A stretch of 64,000 bases of DNA. Origin: Paenibacillus nasutitermitis (GTDB lineage Bacteria; Bacillota; Bacilli; Paenibacillales; Paenibacillaceae). Every line of letters begins with the position of its first letter. The first letter of the stretch is position 1. A program made the position numbers and the translations under genes. Positions 25,109 through 33,301 of this stretch are shown one piece after another. A model generated the notes under the pieces. It saw only the letters and a program-made list of their open reading frames with translations. It was not told the origin of the DNA and made no database searches. The stretch spans positions 1 to 64,000 of the forward strand of contig NZ_BMHP01000003.1 in NCBI RefSeq assembly GCF_014641075.1, in the 5' to 3' direction.

Positions 25109-27198
25109 AGCTTCACCGCAGCTTGCGGCAATCGCAGCACAACGCTGCTCAGCTCCACGCCCGGGACGGCAATTCTAAACTGGTTATCCGCTGCCGTTAT
25201 GCTGATGATGCGTCGATTGCCATCCAGATCGTCAACCTCCAGCTCCGCGGAATCCCGACCTTGAGCGTTCAAGATGAATTGCCCCTCCGCAAGGCAGGAT
25301 GGATTCGCGATAACATACAGATGGCCGCCGCTGTTCAGCTGCCATACGCTCACTGTTATACGCTCGGAAATATGCTTAATCCCTTCGTTATCTACAAAGA
25401 GGCCGTCGCGAAATAGAGGCTGCAATCGTTTTCTGAAACTAACGGAACGCTGCACGAACTGCTGCATTTCCTCGTTCAGAAGCGCATACTTGTCCATACC
25501 GAGCCAGAGAACGGAACCTAACAATATCGCTCTGGACATATCCCAGTGCAATTGATGCTCTTGCTCTTCGTCCGTAAGGCCGCGCCTTGGGTTCACCATG
25601 TTGACCTGAACATACTCGGGAAACGTATATTTATATAAATCGAAAAATTCATCATACTTCTCCCCATTCCACGTCAGGTTTCCCCACACATAGCCGCCGT
25701 ATATATCGCCGCAATTTTCGATCATCAGGAAGCTGTCCGGATTCATCTGCTTTATTTGCGGCAGCAGCTCGCGCAGAAGCTGTACATATCCGGTATTAAA
25801 TTCGCCGATGTTGGCATGGGAATGATGCGGATTATAGCATGGGTATGGATCTGCCGAGCCAAGCTGATCGAGATAAATCCCCGCCGCTCCGTAGCTCCGT
25901 ACCATCCAACGTGACATGTCCAGCAAATACTGTATCCATTCCTGATGGGAAGGACAATTTACGACAAATTCCAGCGGGCCATACTCTTCCTTCATCATTT
26001 CGCCGCTATGATCCCTGATCGCCCAGCGTTTGCCAAGCGTCGGGTAGAAGTCCGAATCGACATTAAAAATCCGGGCGTTAATATAGAAGGTCACAATCCC
26101 GCCCTGCTCTGATATGTATTTACACCCTTCATACAGCTCCCAGGGGGTACCCAGCTCCATATCCGGTTGAAATTCGGGATAATCCGTATCGAAGCCCTTG
26201 CGATTCCATGACGCGATGAACATATGGTCCATTCCGAATTCGGTCTTTCCCTCGTCGAACATGGCGGGAATATTAACGAATCTGTTCTGGATTTCATTCG
26301 AACGCTTGAAGTTGTAGCATTGATTCAGAATGTACTGGTCTTGCAGGTACGCCGGATGCTCATGAATTTCGATATGCTGATCGATCCAGGTCCGATAGCG
26401 CTTCGCGCCCCAATGCCAATCCTGGTCGGTTAAAGCCATGCAAGCAGGACCGGATGACCACGACTTCCCTGTACCGACCTCGACATATTTGCGAAATCCG
26501 AATCCCATCCATGGATCATCCGGACCTCCGGTTTCCACGCGAAGCCCTGTCACCGGAAATCTCTCATCATGCGAGCCCACATATAATCCATTCTGTTCGT
26601 CATACAAGTACATCCAGCTCATGGAGGCCAGCCCGCAATAATTGATCTCCCTGCTGAACCCATACGTCTCGCGAATGGTTTGTGCACGCCAGAATCCCGC
26701 GTATTTCTCGGATGCGTAAGCACTCACCGGATTAAGGGTTTTCTCTCCGCCATGATGCGGATAGATAAGCACATCATCCTCCCGGCTTTCACCAAGACTT
26801 ATGCCCTTGATGCAGGGAAACAGAACTTCGACAATCCGGTGCTGCGGATCATTATGATCGAGCGTCATGCACCAGACGAACTCGCGGCTGTCTTCTGCCA
26901 ATTCAATCCTTACCTCAGCATGGAATTGTACCGCGCCATCGGCGGAATTATGATATTCGATAACAAGACTCTGCATGCCATGTTCCTTGTTCACCCTGAC
27001 GGCCGATGGCAAGCCGGGACAAATCGCAATTTTATTGCCGTATTCCAATCCTTCCAGCGCATTCATCATGAACAATGTATAGGGTACATCGTGCTTGATA
27101 TACTCATCTTCTGTCGTTAGATTGCGCATGGAGGTGACAGTCCCTTGTTCATCATCAAATACAAGCTCCACATAACGGTTTCGGATGACTGAATTCAT
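25105..27198 (-). CDS. Putative glycoside hydrolase (DUF6259-like)
   Basis: A 697-residue protein without a signal peptide, so cytoplasmic. The N-terminal third is beta-rich, like the supersandwich of clan-D-type glycosidases. The middle is a TIM-barrel-like region with YGAAGIYLDQLGSADPYPC and DSFLMIENCGDIYGG, where Asp and Glu could be catalytic. The C-terminus is a small beta domain. The overall plan matches DUF6259 proteins, which are regarded as glycosidase-like but mostly uncharacterised. It lies 3 nt after the SIS gene and overlaps the MBL gene by 4 nt. The natural substrate is likely the oligosaccharide taken up by the transporter in the same run. Confidence 0.65.
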   Translation of the reverse strand: MNSVIRNRYVELVFDDEQGTVTSMRNLTTEDEYIKHDVPYTLFMMNALEGLEYGNKIAICPGLPSAVRVNKEHGMQSLVIEYHNSADGAVQFHAEVRIELAEDSREFVWCMTLDHNDPQHRIVEVLFPCIKGISLGESREDDVLIYPHHGGEKTLNPVSAYASEKYAGFWRAQTIRETYGFSREINYCGLASMSWMYLYDEQNGLYVGSHDERFPVTGLRVETGGPDDPWMGFGFRKYVEVGTGKSWSSGPACMALTDQDWHWGAKRYRTWIDQHIEIHEHPAYLQDQYILNQCYNFKRSNEIQNRFVNIPAMFDEGKTEFGMDHMFIASWNRKGFDTDYPEFQPDMELGTPWELYEGCKYISEQGGIVTFYINARIFNVDSDFYPTLGKRWAIRDHSGEMMKEEYGPLEFVVNCPSHQEWIQYLLDMSRWMVRSYGAAGIYLDQLGSADPYPCYNPHHSHANIGEFNTGYVQLLRELLPQIKQMNPDSFLMIENCGDIYGGYVWGNLTWNGEKYDEFFDLYKYTFPEYVQVNMVNPRRGLTDEEQEHQLHWDMSRAILLGSVLWLGMDKYALLNEEMQQFVQRSVSFRKRLQPLFRDGLFVDNEGIKHISERITVSVWQLNSGGHLYVIANPSCLAEGQFILNAQGRDSAELEVDDLDGNRRIISITAADNQFRIAVPGVELSSVVLRLPQAAVKL

Positions 27199-27201
27199 TG
27201 C

Positions 27202-27945
27202 TTAGTATCCTTCCTTCTCATATTTGGTCCAAGCCTCGCTATTGTATGGTCCCGCTCCTGGCATATGATTGCTCATATATACGCTGGGTGCTTTGCCTGC
27301 CTCTATCAACAGCTCTACGACTCTGGCTTGGATAGCCCATAGCAGATAGGCGGCAGCGATTCCCGACGAAGGACAAATACCTACATCGAGACCTTCCACC
27401 TGGACAGTCGTGTCTCCAACATTCGAGCAGTTATCAAGCACGATATCGCATGCCTCAAACAATCTTTTGCCGCTTTTATGTGCGGATTTGAGAAACTCCG
27501 AATAGGCAACTGCCGTAATTCCGATTACCGTCAGTCCCATTTCCCGGGCATAAAGCGCCATTTCAACAGGCAGCACATTTATGCCGGATACGGATCCAAT
27601 CATTAGAATGTCTCCCGCTTGCATATTGCTTTTATTAACGATAAAAGCCGGAAGGCCTTCGATTTCATCCATATAGACTTTCTTCTTGGCAATGTCCGTT
27701 TCCCGGTACCGGGTCGGATTGGATACATCAACAGTTACACGGACCGGCCTCACCGCCATCAACCCGCCCGTACGTCCAACTCCCTCATACATAAGCATGT
27801 GGCCGGTATCCAATAGATGCCAGATGCCCCCATTTACCAGGCTGCGGGTGATTGCTTGGGCACTTTCCTCAATACCGCTTAATTGCGTGGACTCAATTTG
27901 CTCCAGCACCTGTTTCATATTTGAAAAAAACGATAAGCTCAACAT
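27202..27945 (-). CDS. SIS domain protein (UPF0309-like), copy 1 of cluster
   Basis: A 247-residue cytosolic sugar-phosphate-binding-type protein. Motifs are WHLLDTGHMLMYEGVGRTGG (the sugar-binding loop position) and LMIGSVSGINVLPVEMALYAR. It belongs with the second SIS protein at 18846-19607 but is diverged from it. The ATG directly follows the TAG stop of the kinase gene, and GGAAGG lies just upstream, so the kinase and SIS protein are translated together. That pairing supports sequential action on an amino sugar, for example phosphorylation followed by isomerisation, deamination or ether cleavage. The reaction is not established. Confidence 0.78.
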   Translation of the reverse strand: MLSLSFFSNMKQVLEQIESTQLSGIEESAQAITRSLVNGGIWHLLDTGHMLMYEGVGRTGGLMAVRPVRVTVDVSNPTRYRETDIAKKKVYMDEIEGLPAFIVNKSNMQAGDILMIGSVSGINVLPVEMALYAREMGLTVIGITAVAYSEFLKSAHKSGKRLFEACDIVLDNCSNVGDTTVQVEGLDVGICPSSGIAAAYLLWAIQARVVELLIEAGKAPSVYMSNHMPGAGPYNSEAWTKYEKEGY

Positions 27946-28896
27946 CTATTTACTTCCTTTCCGTTCAGGTATCGTCGTTCCGATATTATCCAGCAGTTCC
28001 TTCGTCCAACGTATTCCGTCTGCTCGAAATGCGGTTAACAGCGCGCCGACTACGGGCGGAAAAACCGCTGGAATAATGCGGACATTGGGATAGACACCAC
28101 TCATCAACGCTTTGAATGGAGCCGTAAGCAAATCGCCCAGTTCCCATAATCCTCCGGCAAGCGCAACATCGGTTATCTCCGCATCGAACTCCAATTGGTA
28201 CAAGGTATCTGTAACAAGGTCTGCCAGATTCTGTGCGGTTTCGCGCAAAATAACATTCGCAATCAGATCGCCTGCTTCAGCTGCGTCCCGGACAAAATAA
28301 GTCAGCTTGCTTACATTGTCCAACGCTACTTTTGTTTTTAAATCGTTAATGGAGTCTATGTTGTAATAATCCTTGATCTTATCCGTCAGCAATGTTGGGG
28401 GGCCCGTTCCATCGAACTGCCTGGCAGCCGCTCGCAGCGCTTTAACCGCTATTAGTTGCCCGCTCCCGTCATCCCCGATGACCGGACCCCAACCGCCGAT
28501 TGTAACGGTCTTCCCATTCGGCGCAACGCCTAATGCGAAAGATCCGGTCCCCGCCAATAGAACGACACCATACTCCTTAACAAGCGCTCCATAAAAGGTG
28601 CTCATTGTGTCTGAAGCTGCGGTAATGCGCAGCGGCTCCAGGAGGAGCGCTGCCGCAACTTCTTGCGCGTACTTGCGCATCCCTGGAATGCATACAGCAA
28701 CATGTGCGATCGGAAGGGGATCCAGTCCTTCCATCGCAAGCCGTACCCCTTCGGCAACATTCGCCAGTGCTGGATCCGCTCCTACAAAATTCGGATTCGT
28801 CCCTGAGATCAAGCTGCTTCCGAGACAGCGACCGAAGCGATCACTTACGATCGTTTCGGTCTTCGTCCCGCCGCCGTCAATACCAATGTAGTACAT
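27946..28896 (-). CDS. BadF/BadG-type sugar kinase (N-acetylglucosamine kinase-like)
   Basis: A 316-residue ASKHA-fold ATPase. The phosphate-binding loop is IGIDGGGTKTE, the second phosphate motif is LLAGTGSFALG, and the family signature GGWGPVIGDDGSG is intact. BadF-type proteins of this size without cysteine clusters are N-acetylglucosamine-kinase-like rather than CoA-reductase activators. The expected reaction is ATP-dependent 6-phosphorylation of an N-acetylhexosamine. AAAGGAG precedes the ATG. Location between the binding protein and SIS gene, under a NagR-type regulator, supports an amino-sugar substrate. Confidence 0.85.
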   Translation of the reverse strand: MYYIGIDGGGTKTETIVSDRFGRCLGSSLISGTNPNFVGADPALANVAEGVRLAMEGLDPLPIAHVAVCIPGMRKYAQEVAAALLLEPLRITAASDTMSTFYGALVKEYGVVLLAGTGSFALGVAPNGKTVTIGGWGPVIGDDGSGQLIAVKALRAAARQFDGTGPPTLLTDKIKDYYNIDSINDLKTKVALDNVSKLTYFVRDAAEAGDLIANVILRETAQNLADLVTDTLYQLEFDAEITDVALAGGLWELGDLLTAPFKALMSGVYPNVRIIPAVFPPVVGALLTAFRADGIRWTKELLDNIGTTIPERKGSK

Positions 28897-28934
28897 GGTC
28901 TAAACTCCTTTAGCCGCTGGCCGTAAAAACATTT

Positions 28935-30257
28935 CTACTTCTTGCCCGCAAGCAGGTTAGGTGCTGCTTTCTCTACTTTTGCGACCGCATCCTCTACCGA
29001 CGCTTCACCAAGCCACATAAGGTCGAATTGCTTGGTCACCTCAAGAGCGAAATCGGCGCCATAGAGCGGGGTTGGGAATGGTACGCTGTAATCCAGCGCT
29101 TCGATGAAGTATTTATTGTCTTCATGCGTGCTCAGGAAAGCAGCTGTATCTACGTCTTTAGCGGCAGGAAGACCCATTGCCGTGTCGAGTGCGATTTGCT
29201 GTGCCTCTTTGCTTGACAGGAACTCCAGTACTCGCCATGACAGATCAACGTCTTTAGCGCCTTTTGGAATTACCCACGAGTTGACGAAAGATGTGCTCAG
29301 CTTCACTTTCCCTTGTGGCAAGGGACGAACGAGATACTCGACATTGTTTGTTTTAAAAGCAGTCGAGGAAGACAAGCCACCGGTAATCATAGCCACTTTG
29401 CCGGCAATGAAAGGTGCTGTATCGGCTGTTCCAAACTGCTGCGCCTGACTTTCCGTCGGAACGCTTTTGTCCTTCGTAACCATTTCCTGCAAGAACTTCA
29501 GCGCTTCGATGCTTTCCGCTTTGCCTAGCAAGGAGGCTCCGTCATTGGTCGCATATCCGCCGCCATTTTGCATCAACCAGCTCGTATATCCGTCCGTGAA
29601 TTTAGGGAAGTAGAAGCCCCATTGCTGTCCATCCTTGCTCAGCTTGGAAGCAATGCTGCGGAATTCATCCCAGGTCCAGTCCGCTTCCGGATAGGCTACT
29701 CCAGCATCGTCGAACATCTTCTTGTTGAGATACATCACTTTACTTGTGATGTCGCGGGCAACGGCGTACGTTTGGCCTTTATATGCCAGCGCTTCGGACA
29801 CAACAGGGTATAAGCTGTCTTTATATTGTGGGGTAATGTATTTATCGAGCGGCTGAATGGCGTTCTTGTCGGCAAAAATCGGTAGCTTGTCCATCGCCAG
29901 CATCATAACGTCCGGCAGATCTCCGCCGCCTGCAATCATTGTCAGCACTTTATCTGCATATCCGGTACCGATTTGCAAGTATTCAAGCTCCAGATCGGGG
30001 TTCAATTCTTCGAATTTGGCTTTTAATTGAATAAGCGGCTCGGAAGTGGTGAAATCCCACCAGGACATGATTTGCACTTTCGTTTTTTCTTTGGGAGTTT
30101 CGTTTGCCGGCTCATTTGGAGTTGAATTCGCATTCTTACTTGGGGTATTTTTGGCACCTGTATCCGTAGTATTGTTTTTGTTATTCGAGGAGCATCCCGC
30201 CACCACCAGCAGCAGGGCAAGCATCAATAGCATCATATTGACCGATTTTCTTTTCAT
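28935..30257 (-). CDS. Extracellular sugar-binding lipoprotein of ABC transporter (CUT1)
   Basis: A 440-residue solute-binding protein. The lipobox LLLVVAGC marks a lipid-anchored Cys; a Thr/Asn-rich linker follows. The mature part is MalE-like (family 1), with IMSWWDFTTSEP, DLPDVMMLAMDKLP and AGKVAMITGGLSSS. It captures oligosaccharide outside the membrane for the two permeases at 30406-32226. GGAGG lies before the ATG. A 148-nt gap separates it from the upstream permease, with no convincing terminator, so it probably shares the transcript. Confidence 0.9.
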   Translation of the reverse strand: MKRKSVNMMLLMLALLLVVAGCSSNNKNNTTDTGAKNTPSKNANSTPNEPANETPKEKTKVQIMSWWDFTTSEPLIQLKAKFEELNPDLELEYLQIGTGYADKVLTMIAGGGDLPDVMMLAMDKLPIFADKNAIQPLDKYITPQYKDSLYPVVSEALAYKGQTYAVARDITSKVMYLNKKMFDDAGVAYPEADWTWDEFRSIASKLSKDGQQWGFYFPKFTDGYTSWLMQNGGGYATNDGASLLGKAESIEALKFLQEMVTKDKSVPTESQAQQFGTADTAPFIAGKVAMITGGLSSSTAFKTNNVEYLVRPLPQGKVKLSTSFVNSWVIPKGAKDVDLSWRVLEFLSSKEAQQIALDTAMGLPAAKDVDTAAFLSTHEDNKYFIEALDYSVPFPTPLYGADFALEVTKQFDLMWLGEASVEDAVAKVEKAAPNLLAGKK

Positions 30258-30405
30258 TTCTCACAACCTCCAAGGATAGTCCGGATATTTTTCCGGTACT
30301 TTAACTACATTTTTGTCTTACCAGTTCCATGACCCACGATTGAATGACTACACCCCGATATTTGTCCTTTTCTCCTGTCTACCACGTCCCTTCATAACGA
30401 AGCAT

Positions 30406-31254
30406 TTAACGTCCCCCCAAGCCAGAGTTCAGCATGCTTTTGATGAAAATTTTCTGAACAAGAAGAAACATAATGATCAGCGGCACAATCGCCATCGTCG
30501 TTGCTGCCATCATAACTCCCCAATCCCCATTTGCCATCGCATTGGCTTTGAAGTAGGAAACACCAACCTGAATCGGCATTTTCAAATAATCATTCATCAC
30601 GATGAGAGGCCATAAGAACATGTTCCAATCGCTTACGAACGACATAATGGCAATCGTGGCGATAGCGGGCCTGGCGTTAGGCATAATGATTTTCCACCAA
30701 ACTCCGAATCGGCTGCACCCGTCTATAATGCCCGCCTCATCAAGATCCTTGGGAATCGATAAGAAAAACTGACGCATAAAAAACATATTAAACACCATAG
30801 ACGCCTGAAAGATGGAAGGGATGATGATCGCCTTGTATTCATTGATCCACCCAAACATCCGCATGAGCACATAGTTGGGAATTAGCGTGATATGCCCCGG
30901 TATCATCATGACTCCAAGCAGCGCGATGAAGATGATATCCCGCCCCTTGAATCTGAGCCGTGCAAATGAATAAGCCGCAAGCGAGCTAATGAAGATCGCA
31001 GTTGTGGGCACGATTAAACAGATGAACAGGGAATTAAGCAAAAAGCGATGATACGGCAGAAGGGTCCAAGCTCGGACATAGTTATCGAAATGGAACGGCC
31101 TGGGAATCAGATCAAAAACACTTCCATTGAACATCTGGGAGTTGGTCTTGAACGAAGATGTTATCGCCCAGATGAACGGATAAATCATTAGAATCGCAAT
31201 GATAATCAGAAAGGCATAGAGAAATGTTTTGGCAGCAATGTTACGCAAAATCAT
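30406..31254 (-). CDS. CUT1 ABC transporter permease (MalG-like)
   Basis: About 282 residues with six predicted membrane helices. The EAA loop that contacts the ATPase is present as DEAGIIDGCSRFGVWWKIIMP. I chose ATG 31254, preceded by GAGGTGA; an in-frame TTG at 31287 lacks a ribosome binding site. The gene is 45 nt downstream of the partner permease. No ATP-binding subunit lies nearby, which is normal for Firmicute CUT1 systems that share MsmX. Confidence 0.9.
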   Translation of the reverse strand: MILRNIAAKTFLYAFLIIIAILMIYPFIWAITSSFKTNSQMFNGSVFDLIPRPFHFDNYVRAWTLLPYHRFLLNSLFICLIVPTTAIFISSLAAYSFARLRFKGRDIIFIALLGVMMIPGHITLIPNYVLMRMFGWINEYKAIIIPSIFQASMVFNMFFMRQFFLSIPKDLDEAGIIDGCSRFGVWWKIIMPNARPAIATIAIMSFVSDWNMFLWPLIVMNDYLKMPIQVGVSYFKANAMANGDWGVMMAATTMAIVPLIIMFLLVQKIFIKSMLNSGLGGR

Positions 31255-31299
31255 CTGAATCACCTCGGGCAGAATTTGTTGGTGCAACTGGGACGGCCG

Positions 31300-32226
31300 C
31301 TACTCCTTTCTGCGCCGGATGGCGAACTGGACAAGCGTCAATAAAAACAGGATCAGGAACAATACCCAGGCAATTGCGGAAGCATATCCCATCCTGTAAG
31401 ACTGAAACCCTTCCGTATAGATGTAATAGAGAAGCGTATTGGTCGACCCTCCCGGACCCCCTTCGGTAATCGCGTAAATGGCCTCGAAAATATTAAAGGA
31501 CTCAATCGTTAACATGATGACTGCAAAAAAAGTTGTGTTCGCAAGCAGTGGAATTGTAATGTTCCAGGTTTTCTGCCAGGAGCCGGCTCCATCAATCGAT
31601 GCCGCTTCGTACAAGTCGTCTGAAATCGTTTGCAAGCCCGCCAGAAACAAGATCATATAATACCCCGCCACCTGCCAGATCCGAACGATCAGCAGTGCCG
31701 GTTTCGCCCACACAACAGTCTCCAGCCAGTGAGGCGGGTGATCTACCCCAAGCTTCGTTAATATGGAATTGATTAATCCCAGATCGGGATTAAAAATCCA
31801 CAGCCATACAGCTGCGATCGCAATGGTCGACGTAATATGCGGCAAATAAAAAGCTGTACGGAAGAACGATAATCCCTTAATCCGGCGATTTAAGAGAATA
31901 GCCAGAAACATCGAGGACGCGATTCCCAGCGGAACAAGCGTTATAACGAAAAACAATGTGTTTTTCAAAGCATCGACGAACGCTTGATCACGCGTGAAAA
32001 GCGTATAGTAATTATCAAACCCGTTAAATTTGGCTGGCGTTAGCAGGTCCCAATCCGTAAATGAAATACCGAGTGAGACGACAAGCGCCGCATACGTGAA
32101 GATGCCAATCCCAATTAGCATAGGTGCAATAAACAACCATCCGGCAACTGACTCCTTGTTGAGAAAAGCGCTTATGCGCTGCCTCGGCGCAACTTTTACA
32201 ACGATTTGTGGCTTCACTTCCGACAT
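31300..32226 (-). CDS. CUT1 ABC transporter permease (MalF-like)
   Basis: A 308-residue membrane protein with six helices; its EAA loop reads YEAASIDGAGSWQKTWNIT. It is the first structural gene after the dre-type operator at 32299-32314. GAGGGG precedes the ATG. It forms the membrane channel with the MalG-like permease and works with the lipoprotein at 28935-30257. Confidence 0.9.
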   Translation of the reverse strand: MSEVKPQIVVKVAPRQRISAFLNKESVAGWLFIAPMLIGIGIFTYAALVVSLGISFTDWDLLTPAKFNGFDNYYTLFTRDQAFVDALKNTLFFVITLVPLGIASSMFLAILLNRRIKGLSFFRTAFYLPHITSTIAIAAVWLWIFNPDLGLINSILTKLGVDHPPHWLETVVWAKPALLIVRIWQVAGYYMILFLAGLQTISDDLYEAASIDGAGSWQKTWNITIPLLANTTFFAVIMLTIESFNIFEAIYAITEGGPGGSTNTLLYYIYTEGFQSYRMGYASAIAWVLFLILFLLTLVQFAIRRRKE

Positions 32227-32298
32227 AGATCAATATCCCCTCATCTTTTGTTGTGAAAGTCTTGCTGACCAACCGAATTTACCATTTTCAGGTCATAC

Positions 32299-32314
32299 AG
32301 TTGTCTATACCACT
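32299..32314. promoter_or_regulatory. dre-type operator (NagR/DasR) upstream of the transporter run
   Basis: The minus strand reads AGTGGTATAGACAACT. Against the recalled DasR consensus ACTGGTCTAGACCACT it matches 13 of 16 positions, and it contains the HutC-subfamily core GTnTAnAC. It lies 73-88 nt before the first permease gene. Confidence 0.75.
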
Positions 32315-32331
32315 ATATCAATGAAACGAAC

Positions 32332-32349
32332 ATGTAAATTCGTTTGCAT
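32332..32349. promoter_or_regulatory. cre-like site (CcpA) upstream of the transporter run
   Basis: ATGCAAACGAATTTACAT on the minus strand matches the Bacillus cre pattern WTGNAANCGNWNNCW with one mismatch and is partly palindromic. It lies just upstream of the dre site, consistent with glucose repression of the cluster. Confidence 0.5.
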
Positions 32350-32353
32350 ATTT

Positions 32354-33088
32354 TTACCGGAGTAAATCGGAATGGAACTTATACCGATCGCCGGGATATA
32401 CCGATTTAACGAATTCAAAAGGATTGCCCTCTTCATCACGCGTTACCCGTTCGATCAGCATGACGGGATCCTGAAGCGTCGTTTCAAGTAAATGAACCTC
32501 ATTGGCTGTCGGCATTCCTGCTTCAATCGTTTGTGAAGCGGCAAATGGCACTGTATTATATTTGTTCTGCAAAATGCTATATAAAGAGACACCGTCGAAT
32601 TGCTCCTTATCTAAATTTGGAAAACGATTGAGAGACAAATGTGTCGTTTCCAGTGCCATTGGCTTACTGTCTGCAAGACGTACACGGGTTAAAATGAGAA
32701 CGGGGGTCGTCTTTTTAATTTGCATCACCTCGCAGATGGAAGGCTTCGCCTGCTCCACCGTAACATTCACAACATAAGCATCCGGGTGCATCCCCCGCAA
32801 AATCATATCTTCGCTGAAGCTCGTTAGTTTGAACAGCCCTTGACTGATCTTCGGCTTGGCTACGAAAGTGCCTTTTCCCTGCTCTCTCTTAAGTCGGCCT
32901 TCATTCACAAGCTCGTGCAGCGCCTGTCTCACGGTCATCCGGCTAATTTCGTACAACTCGCTAAGCTCACGTTCAGAAGGAATAGGATCGCCGGGATTCA
33001 ATTCTCTTGTCTCTAATTGTTCAATAATTTGCTGCTTTAATTGGAAGTACAACGGGACGGGAATATTCTTGTTTAATTGTTTGATCAT
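32354..33088 (-). CDS. GntR/HutC family regulator, NagR (YvoA)/DasR-like
   Basis: A 244-residue repressor. Residues 10-75 are the GntR winged helix (IPVPLYFQLKQQI, SERELSELYEISRMTVRQAL, LKREQGKGTFVAKP). The rest is a UTRA effector domain, where LILTRVRLADSKPMALETTHL is the typical ligand-binding region. YvoA/NagR and DasR respond to GlcNAc-6-P and GlcN-6-P. Two dre-like sites, one before its own gene and one before the permease gene, fit this assignment. Expected role is repression of the 18.8-32.2 kb genes until the amino-sugar phosphate appears, with autoregulation. Confidence 0.85.
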   Translation of the reverse strand: MIKQLNKNIPVPLYFQLKQQIIEQLETRELNPGDPIPSERELSELYEISRMTVRQALHELVNEGRLKREQGKGTFVAKPKISQGLFKLTSFSEDMILRGMHPDAYVVNVTVEQAKPSICEVMQIKKTTPVLILTRVRLADSKPMALETTHLSLNRFPNLDKEQFDGVSLYSILQNKYNTVPFAASQTIEAGMPTANEVHLLETTLQDPVMLIERVTRDEEGNPFEFVKSVYPGDRYKFHSDLLR

Positions 33089-33109
33089 TATGCACCATCA
33101 CTTTGCTAT

Positions 33110-33125
33110 AGAGGTCTATACCAGT
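33110..33125. promoter_or_regulatory. dre-type operator upstream of the NagR-like gene
   Basis: The minus strand reads ACTGGTATAGACCTCT, 14 of 16 positions identical to the recalled DasR consensus. It lies 22-37 nt before the regulator's start codon and contains a -10-like TATAGA, so binding would block the gene's own promoter. Confidence 0.75.
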
Positions 33126-33301
33126 TAAATTCTTCATCCAAATCCAAACTCCTTCTTTTCTTTAAAAAAAAATGAAAAATATTCCTTCTATCGAGGCTCA
33201 ATAGTGTAATCGATGGAGGCGCAAGGAAAAGCCTTGCTGCGTACAGCCAACCAAGTGGCTGGCAATTGGGCTTGGAACCCAGCTGCTCTGTTAGAACGCC
33301 T

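Noticed and set aside
33129..33301. Search for a gene or structure between the NagR-like gene and the PBP gene
   Set aside because: Only AT-rich sequence upstream of the regulator and short imperfect inverted repeats near the PBP stop were seen. Nothing supportable.
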